Positions 59,137 through 64,000 of a stretch of 64,000 bases of DNA are shown piece after piece; within the stretch, counting starts at the first letter, position 1, and each line of letters opens with the position of its first letter. The notes under the pieces are model-generated. The model saw only the letters and a program-made list of their open reading frames with translations, did not search any database and was not told where the DNA came from. The stretch is taken from the NCBI RefSeq assembly GCF_026420865.1, contig NZ_JAPCWC010000020.1, positions 1 to 64,000 of the forward strand, read 5' to 3'. Made by a program: the position numbers and the translations under genes. This DNA is from Novosphingobium clariflavum. GTDB taxonomy: Bacteria; Pseudomonadota; Alphaproteobacteria; Sphingomonadales; Sphingomonadaceae.

Positions 59137-59699
59137 CGTGCGGCCTCCACCAGCTTCTCGAGGATCATCGGCACCTGATCGGCGCGGATCTCGCCGATGT
59201 GCTGGTAGCGGATCACGCCCCTGCCATCGATCACGTAAGTCTCGGGCACGCCCGAGGAACCCAGCGCAAGCTGGACCTTGCCGTCATCGTCGGCGCCGAT
59301 GCGGCGATAGGGATCGCCGTTACGCTTGAGGAAGGCCTGGAGGTCCTCGGTGCGGTCGCGCACGGAGATACCCTCGATCGGCACGCCGGCCTTGGCCAGC
59401 GCGGCCAGTTGCGGCGCCTCGACCCCGCAGGGGATGCACCAGGACGCGAAGATGTTGACGAGGTGCGGCTTGCCGTCCGCAAATGCCTTGCTGTCCAGCC
59501 CGGGGCGCCCCGGCAAGGCGGGGGGCAGGCTGAACGCGGGCATCGGCTTGCCGATCAGCGTGCTGGCGACATTGGTGTCCGCCGGATTGCGCAACTGCAC
59601 CGAGACAAGCACGACAAAGCCGGAAAACAGCGCCAGCGGCAGCCAGATCGCCCAGCGCGGCGCGCGGGGTTTGCCCCCGGGAGAGGTTTGGCTGCTCAT
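59133..59699 (-). CDS. dsbE: thiol:disulfide interchange protein DsbE/CcmG
   Basis: From MSSQTSPGGK the 188-residue protein has an N-terminal membrane anchor (residues 16-35) and a periplasmic thioredoxin domain with FASWCIPCGVEAP and VPETYVID. It reduces apocytochrome c thiols. It overlaps ccmF by 4 nt. Confidence 0.93.
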   Translation of the reverse strand: MSSQTSPGGKPRAPRWAIWLPLALFSGFVVLVSVQLRNPADTNVASTLIGKPMPAFSLPPALPGRPGLDSKAFADGKPHLVNIFASWCIPCGVEAPQLAALAKAGVPIEGISVRDRTEDLQAFLKRNGDPYRRIGADDDGKVQLALGSSGVPETYVIDGRGVIRYQHIGEIRADQVPMILEKLVEAAR

Positions 59700-61660
59700 G
59701 AGTACCTCCCTGCGCGGCCCTGACGTTCGCGCCGATATTCGATCTTGTCGCGGGCGACGATGCGCCGGATGTCGGCGGCGACACGTCCGATCAAGGCCAG
59801 CAAGCCGCCCAGCGCGATCATCAAGCCGCCCAGCCAGATCAGCGTGACGAACGGCTTCCACCACAGGCGCAGCTGCCAGCGACCTTGGTCGGCTTCGCCG
59901 CCGAGCACGGTGTAGAGCTGCCCGTTCCAGCGCGTCAGCAGCGCCGATTCGCTGGTCTGTTGCGGCGGCGCCCAGAAACTGCGGGCCTGCGGCTCAAGCG
60001 CGATGACGCGGCCCTTGTCGCCGTAGCGCACCAGCAGACGCGCCTCGAGCGCGGTCCAGTTCGGCCCGGCCACCGGCTCGATGGCATCGAGCTTGACCTG
60101 CCAGGGGCCGACCTCGGTCGCCTCGCCGGGACGGATGGCGACGAGCTTCTCGACCGAGAACGCGCTTTCGCAGCTCATCCCCAGCAGCGAGACGGCAATG
60201 CCGAGATGCGCCGTGACCATGCCCCAGATCGGCAGCGGCGTGCGCCGCAGGTTACGCCCCTTGAGCGGCAGCACGCTGGCCCAGGCCAGCCCCAGCGCCA
60301 GCGCGAAGCCCAGTGTCGCCAGCAGCGAGACGCCGCCCACTAGCACCATCGCCAGCACGCCCGCGATCACCAGCATGGCCGGGATCACCATTTCCTTGCC
60401 GATCCGCCGGAAACTGTCCCGCCGCCAGCGCAGCAAGGGGCCGACCGCCAGCACCACCAGCATCGGCACCGCAAACAGCGCGCTCATCGGATTGAAGTAG
60501 GGCGGCCCGACCGAGACCTTGGCACCCATCGCCTCGGCCAGCAGCGGATAGAGCGTGCCGAACAGGACGATGCCCAGGATCGCGGAAAGCATGACGTTGT
60601 TGAACACCAGCGCGCCTTCGCGGCTGGTGGCGGCAAAGCGCTCGCCCTCGGTGACCGAGGAAGCGCGCAGGCCGAACAGCGTCAGCGCGCCGCCGATGTT
60701 GATCGCCAGCAGGGCGAGGATGAAACTGCCGCGCTGCGGGTCCACCGCAAAGGCATGGACGCTGGTGAGGATGCCCGAGCGCACCAGGAACGTGCCGATC
60801 ATCGACATCGAGAAGGCAATCACCCCCAGCATCACCGTCCAGGCCCGCAGCGCATCGCGCGAGGCCAGCACGCTGACCGAATGGAGCAGCGCGGTGGCCG
60901 CCAGCCAGGGCATCAGCGAGGCGTTCTCGACCGGGTCCCAGAACCACCAGCCGCCCCAGCCCAGCTCGTAATAGGCCCAGTAGGAGCCCGCGGTGATGCC
61001 GATGGTGAGGAAGATCCACGCCCCCAGCACCCAGGGCCGCATGGCCTTGGCAAACGCCGGTCCAACCTCGCGCGTGACCAGCGCGCCGACCGCGAAGCTG
61101 AAGGCGATCGAAAGCCCGACATACCCGAGGTAGAGCGTGGGCGGATGGAAGGCGAGGCCAAGGTCCTGCAGCAGCGGATTGAGCCCGTTGCCTTCCTGCG
61201 GCACCGGCAAAAGCCGCTCGAACGGGTTGGAGGCGATCAGCAGGAACGCATAGAAACCCAGGCTGACAAAGGCCTGCCCCGCCAGCGTCGCCAGCATCGT
61301 CGGCTCCGGCAGGCGCCGCTCGACCAGGGCGACAAGGCCGCCGGCAACGCCCATCACCGTGACCCAGAGCAGCATCGAGCCTTCGTGGTTGCCCCAGGCC
61401 CCGGCGACGCGGAACACCAGCGGCTTGAGCGAATGCGAGTTCATCGCCACCAGCTTCACCGACAGGTCGGTGACGGCAAACAGGTAGATCAGCGCGGCGA
61501 AGGCCAGCAGCGCCAGCACCCCCTGCACGATTGCCACCGGGCGCACCACGCCTGCGAGCGATGCTCCGCGCGGCGTCAGCGCCAGTGCCCCCGCGATCAG
61601 TTGCAACCCTGCCAAGGCAGCCGCCAGCCACAGCGCGGCAAGTCCGAGTTCGGCGATCAT
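59696..61660 (-). CDS. ccmF: heme lyase subunit CcmF
   Basis: The 654-residue protein has many membrane helices and the WWD heme-handling motif GWGGWWFWDPVENASLMPWL near residue 235. It also has GNHEGSMLLW and a C-terminal periplasmic domain. It attaches heme to apocytochrome c with CcmH and CcmI. Length is typical. Confidence 0.96.
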   Translation of the reverse strand: MIAELGLAALWLAAALAGLQLIAGALALTPRGASLAGVVRPVAIVQGVLALLAFAALIYLFAVTDLSVKLVAMNSHSLKPLVFRVAGAWGNHEGSMLLWVTVMGVAGGLVALVERRLPEPTMLATLAGQAFVSLGFYAFLLIASNPFERLLPVPQEGNGLNPLLQDLGLAFHPPTLYLGYVGLSIAFSFAVGALVTREVGPAFAKAMRPWVLGAWIFLTIGITAGSYWAYYELGWGGWWFWDPVENASLMPWLAATALLHSVSVLASRDALRAWTVMLGVIAFSMSMIGTFLVRSGILTSVHAFAVDPQRGSFILALLAINIGGALTLFGLRASSVTEGERFAATSREGALVFNNVMLSAILGIVLFGTLYPLLAEAMGAKVSVGPPYFNPMSALFAVPMLVVLAVGPLLRWRRDSFRRIGKEMVIPAMLVIAGVLAMVLVGGVSLLATLGFALALGLAWASVLPLKGRNLRRTPLPIWGMVTAHLGIAVSLLGMSCESAFSVEKLVAIRPGEATEVGPWQVKLDAIEPVAGPNWTALEARLLVRYGDKGRVIALEPQARSFWAPPQQTSESALLTRWNGQLYTVLGGEADQGRWQLRLWWKPFVTLIWLGGLMIALGGLLALIGRVAADIRRIVARDKIEYRRERQGRAGRYS

Positions 61661-62121
61661 TTGGTCTCGCGCATCACTTGCTGGGCCTGGTCCTTGCTCA
61701 TGTCCTGCATCTGGCGCGGGACATAGTTCTCGTCATGCTTGGCGAGGAGATTGTCGGCCACGAACGTGCCGTCGACGCCCATGTGCCCTTCGGCCACGAC
61801 GCCCGATCCCTCGACGAACAGCGAGGGGACGATGCCCTTGAAGGTCACCGGCACCCGCGCCTTGCCGTCGCCGACCACAAAGGTGATGGTCACCCCGTCG
61901 GCCTCGGTGCGCAGTGATCCGCGCTCGACCATGCCGCCAAGGCGCACGCCGCGCGTCTCCTCGGGCGGATTGGCGACGATGTCGCTGGGCACGTAGAAAT
62001 AGCTCGCCTGGTTGCGCAGCGCCCAGGCCGCCAGCAGCGCCGCCGCCACCAGCACGACCAGCGCGATGACCAGCAGTACCAGTCGCTGGTGCTTGGCCTT
62101 GATCGCGGTTCCCACCGTCAT
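61657..62121 (-). CDS. ccmE: heme chaperone CcmE
   Basis: The 154-residue protein has an N-terminal membrane anchor (residues 13-33) and an OB-fold domain with the heme-binding LLAKHDENYVP (His129). It carries heme from CcmC to CcmF. It overlaps ccmF by 4 nt. Confidence 0.95.
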   Translation of the reverse strand: MTVGTAIKAKHQRLVLLVIALVVLVAAALLAAWALRNQASYFYVPSDIVANPPEETRGVRLGGMVERGSLRTEADGVTITFVVGDGKARVPVTFKGIVPSLFVEGSGVVAEGHMGVDGTFVADNLLAKHDENYVPRQMQDMSKDQAQQVMRETK

Positions 62122-62123
62122 GT

Positions 62124-62252
62124 TCAGCGTTTCCTCGCCTCGTCCCGGCGCTTCTCGGCGCGCTTCATGGTAATCAACGACCAGGCAACCATTGCCGCTG
62201 CCGCGCCCAGGCCCACCGCATAGGCGGCGACCACGAAGGTCCAGGGGTCCAT
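62124..62252 (-). CDS. ccmD: heme exporter protein CcmD
   Basis: The 42-residue product (MDPWTFVVAAYAVGLGAAAAMVAW, then a basic tail) has one membrane helix and the composition typical of CcmD. It lies between ccmC and ccmE. CcmD stabilises the CcmABC-CcmE complex. A start 12 nt earlier (MREAMDPW) is possible. Confidence 0.85.
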   Translation of the reverse strand: MDPWTFVVAAYAVGLGAAAAMVAWSLITMKRAEKRRDEARKR

Positions 62253-62268
62253 CGCCTCGCGCATCGCC

Positions 62269-62997
62269 TCAAAATCCTTCCGAAAGCGCCTTGCGCCGCA
62301 GCCGGGCCTCGGCCTGCTGATGGGCGAGAATCGCCCGCATCCGCGCCAGCACGACGCCTGCGAACAGCAACGAAAAGCCCAGCGTGGCGGCGAGCAGCGG
62401 GTAGAGGAACGCACCGGCCATGGCCGACTTGCCCAGCGAGATCGACGGCGCCTGATGCTGGCTCTGCCACCAGATCACCGAATAATGGATGATCGGGATA
62501 TTCACCGCACCGACCAGACCAAAGATCGCCGGTGCCTTGCTCTGGCCGCCGTCGGCAGCCTCGCTTGCCTGCGAAAGCGCCATCCAGCCGAAATAGAGGA
62601 ACAGCAGCACCAGCATCGAGGTCAGCCGCCCGTCCCACACCCACCAGGTGCCCCAGGCCGGACGCCCCCAGAGCGAACCGGTGATGAGGCAAACCGCAGT
62701 GAACACCGCGCCCGGCACCGCGCAGGCGCGCGCGGCAATCCCTGCCAGCGGATGACGCCAGACGAGTTCGGTGAAACTGGCCGCGGCGATGCCCATCCAT
62801 CCCGCCATGCCGAGCCATGCTGCGGGGACGTGAAGATAGACGATCCGCACGGTCTCGCCCTGCAAGCGCTCGGCCGGACCGAAGAACAGCCCCCAGCCCA
62901 GCGCGGCCAGCGCGAGGACGGCACCGCCGCCCATGCAGAGCGGCATCAGCCAACGGGCGATGCGCAGGAAACGGGCGGGATTTGCAAAGCCGTGCAT
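62269..62997 (-). CDS. ccmC: heme transporter CcmC
   Basis: From ATG 62997 the 242-residue membrane protein has six helices, the WWD motif WGTWWVWDGRLTSMLVL and conserved His in YLHVPAAW and IIHYSV. It loads heme onto CcmE. It leads the ccmCDEF-dsbE-ccmH-ccmI operon; the ABC genes ccmA and ccmB are not in this window. Confidence 0.95.
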   Translation of the reverse strand: MHGFANPARFLRIARWLMPLCMGGGAVLALAALGWGLFFGPAERLQGETVRIVYLHVPAAWLGMAGWMGIAAASFTELVWRHPLAGIAARACAVPGAVFTAVCLITGSLWGRPAWGTWWVWDGRLTSMLVLLFLYFGWMALSQASEAADGGQSKAPAIFGLVGAVNIPIIHYSVIWWQSQHQAPSISLGKSAMAGAFLYPLLAATLGFSLLFAGVVLARMRAILAHQQAEARLRRKALSEGF

Positions 62998-63119
62998 GTC
63001 GGCCACGCTTCTATCGCGCGGGGCGAAAGGAGCAAGGGACGACGGCAAAAGCGCCAGCCTTTTCAACCGCCGAGATCGACAGGACGGCCATTTATCGCGG
63101 GGGTGTTCAGGGGAGAAAA

Positions 63120-63197
63120 TGGGGCGATTGATGGGGTTCGAACCCACGACCTCCGGTACCACAAACCGGCGCTCTAACCAACTGAGCTACAATCGCC
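63120..63197 (-). tRNA. tRNA-His (GTG)
   Basis: The 78-nt minus-strand gene begins GGCGATTG and ends CAATCGCC-CCA, so the extra G-1 pairs with C73, the standard histidine identity element. The anticodon stem CCGGT/ACCGG encloses TTGTGGT with anticodon GTG. D and T arms are normal and CCA is encoded. Confidence 0.96.
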
Positions 63198-63395
63198 ACA
63201 CAATCGAAACCGGCACTCGTGGCTGGCTTCGAAGCTTCCGACCGGCGTGCTGTGCATCGTCCCGTTCGGAGGCGCGCCATTTGCACAAGCTGAGCCTCCT
63301 TGCAAAGCAAAAATGCACATGCGCCCACAAAAAATCCGCAGAGCCCGCAAGTCCTGCAATTTTCCGGTCACCCTCGCCTCGCTAGGGTCGCCGCC

Positions 63396-64000
63396 ATGAA
63401 GGCTCCCGGCGAATCATCTTCCGACATCCTGCTCGCCATCCCCGGCATGCAGCGCTTCCCCTCAGCGCGACTCGACCTGTTCGTGAAGCGCGAGTTCCTC
63501 ACCGCCGCCGAATGCGACGCGCTACGGGCGATGATCGAGGCCGAGCACCGCCCCTCGACGATCGCCAACTACAATGGCGACGATGTCTTCCGCACGAGTT
63601 CGACCTGCGACCTCTCGCCCGATGTTCCCGCTGTGGCGGCACTTGCCCAAAAGCTGGCCGCGGTCTCGGGAATCGACCTTGCCCATGCCGAGCCGATCCA
63701 GGGCCAGCGCTACGAGGTCGGCCAGGAGTTCAAGGCCCATACCGACTACTTCGAGCCGAACAATTCGGACTACGCGCAGTATTGCACGGTATCCGGCCAG
63801 CGGACCTGGACCTTCATGATCTACCTGAACGACGTGGAGGCAGGCGGCGCGACGCGCTTCAAGGTGATCGACAAGATGATCCAGCCCGAACGCGGCAAGC
63901 TGGTGGCCTGGAACAACCGCCGGGCCGACGGCAGCCTCAACGCCGCCACGCTTCATCACGCGATGAAAGTGCGCAAGGGGCACAAGTACGTCATCACCCA
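63396..64000 (+). CDS. prolyl 4-hydroxylase-like 2OG-Fe(II) oxygenase (3' partial)
   Basis: An open frame from ATG 63396 runs off the window end after 201 codons. It has the P4Hc fold: GQRYEVGQEFKAHTDYF with the HxD iron ligands, TFMIYLNDVEAGGATRF and LHHAMKVRKGHKYVIT with the distal His and cosubstrate Lys. It should hydroxylate a protein or peptide side chain. The C-terminus is outside the window. Confidence 0.85.
   Translation, partial: MKAPGESSSDILLAIPGMQRFPSARLDLFVKREFLTAAECDALRAMIEAEHRPSTIANYNGDDVFRTSSTCDLSPDVPAVAALAQKLAAVSGIDLAHAEPIQGQRYEVGQEFKAHTDYFEPNNSDYAQYCTVSGQRTWTFMIYLNDVEAGGATRFKVIDKMIQPERGKLVAWNNRRADGSLNAATLHHAMKVRKGHKYVIT

Noticed and set aside
1..64000. CRISPR array
   Set aside because: No regularly spaced repeat-spacer pattern was seen. 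The only clustered repeats are the short CCGTC units and the 29-bp pair, neither of which fits.

Overview
The window is high-GC alphaproteobacterial DNA. Protein families and gene content (fused tail proteins typical of sphingomonad phages, the mltG-fabF-acpP cluster, CcmH/CcmI, GapR-type DUF2312 domains) point to Sphingomonadales, probably Novosphingobium or a close relative; this placement is inference. It divides into a prophage at about 1.5-33.6 kb and host chromosome at 33.6-64 kb.

Prophage. A 14-bp core, TGGTAGCGGAGGAG, occurs at 1485-1498 and again at 33556-33569, where it is the 3' end of a minus-strand tRNA-Met(CAT). Each copy lies at the 3' end of a large serine recombinase gene. 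The simplest reading is two elements integrated in tandem at one tRNA. Element A is left of the window; only its recombinase end is visible. Element B is the roughly 32-kb prophage between the cores. At the junction, A's recombinase frame runs on into B's left end, an AT-richer segment encoding a trypsin-like serine protease, so one 860-codon ORF joins the two.

Element B layout. The minus strand from 14.4 kb down to 2.6 kb carries HNH, TerS, TerL, portal, capsid, head-tail, tail and lysis genes (endolysin, holin, Rz/Rz1). The minus strand from 23.9 kb down to 16.2 kb is a translationally coupled replication operon: regulators, ParB-like protein, a phage sliding clamp, a zinc-finger/Toprim primase, a tandem GapR-like protein and a P4-type primase-helicase. 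It ends beside a CCGTC-repeat region that may be an origin. An immunity region at 23.9-24.8 kb holds two near-identical operator-promoters driving the left and right early operons. The plus strand from 24.9 to 33.6 kb carries small coupled genes, a Gp37/Gp68 (DUF5131) protein, an ACP-like protein, a ParB-like protein, an MT-A70 methyltransferase and the integrating recombinase.

The head-tail module looks damaged. At five places the front of one structural gene is joined to the back of another (portal-prohead protease, protease-capsid, gp10-DUF3168, tail chaperone-tape measure, tail protein-LamG protein). Terminase, lysis, replication and integration genes look complete. The prophage is therefore probably unable to build virions by itself, unless these joins are assembly errors.

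Host region. After tRNA-Met come a 2H phosphoesterase, mltG-fabF-acpP (cell wall and fatty acid synthesis), aspS, a hypothetical protein, rnd, an OxyR-type regulator, an MFS exporter, pgsA, an LplT-like transporter, csbD, an EVE-domain protein, an iron/2-oxoglutarate oxygenase, a GGDEF-EAL protein, a dapF-mtaB-ftsY-ispZ run, an alpha/beta hydrolase, kup, a ccmCDEF-dsbE-ccmH-ccmI cytochrome c maturation operon, tRNA-His and a truncated prolyl-4-hydroxylase-like gene. These are ordinary housekeeping genes with complete catalytic motifs. No CRISPR array, rRNA gene or insertion sequence was seen.
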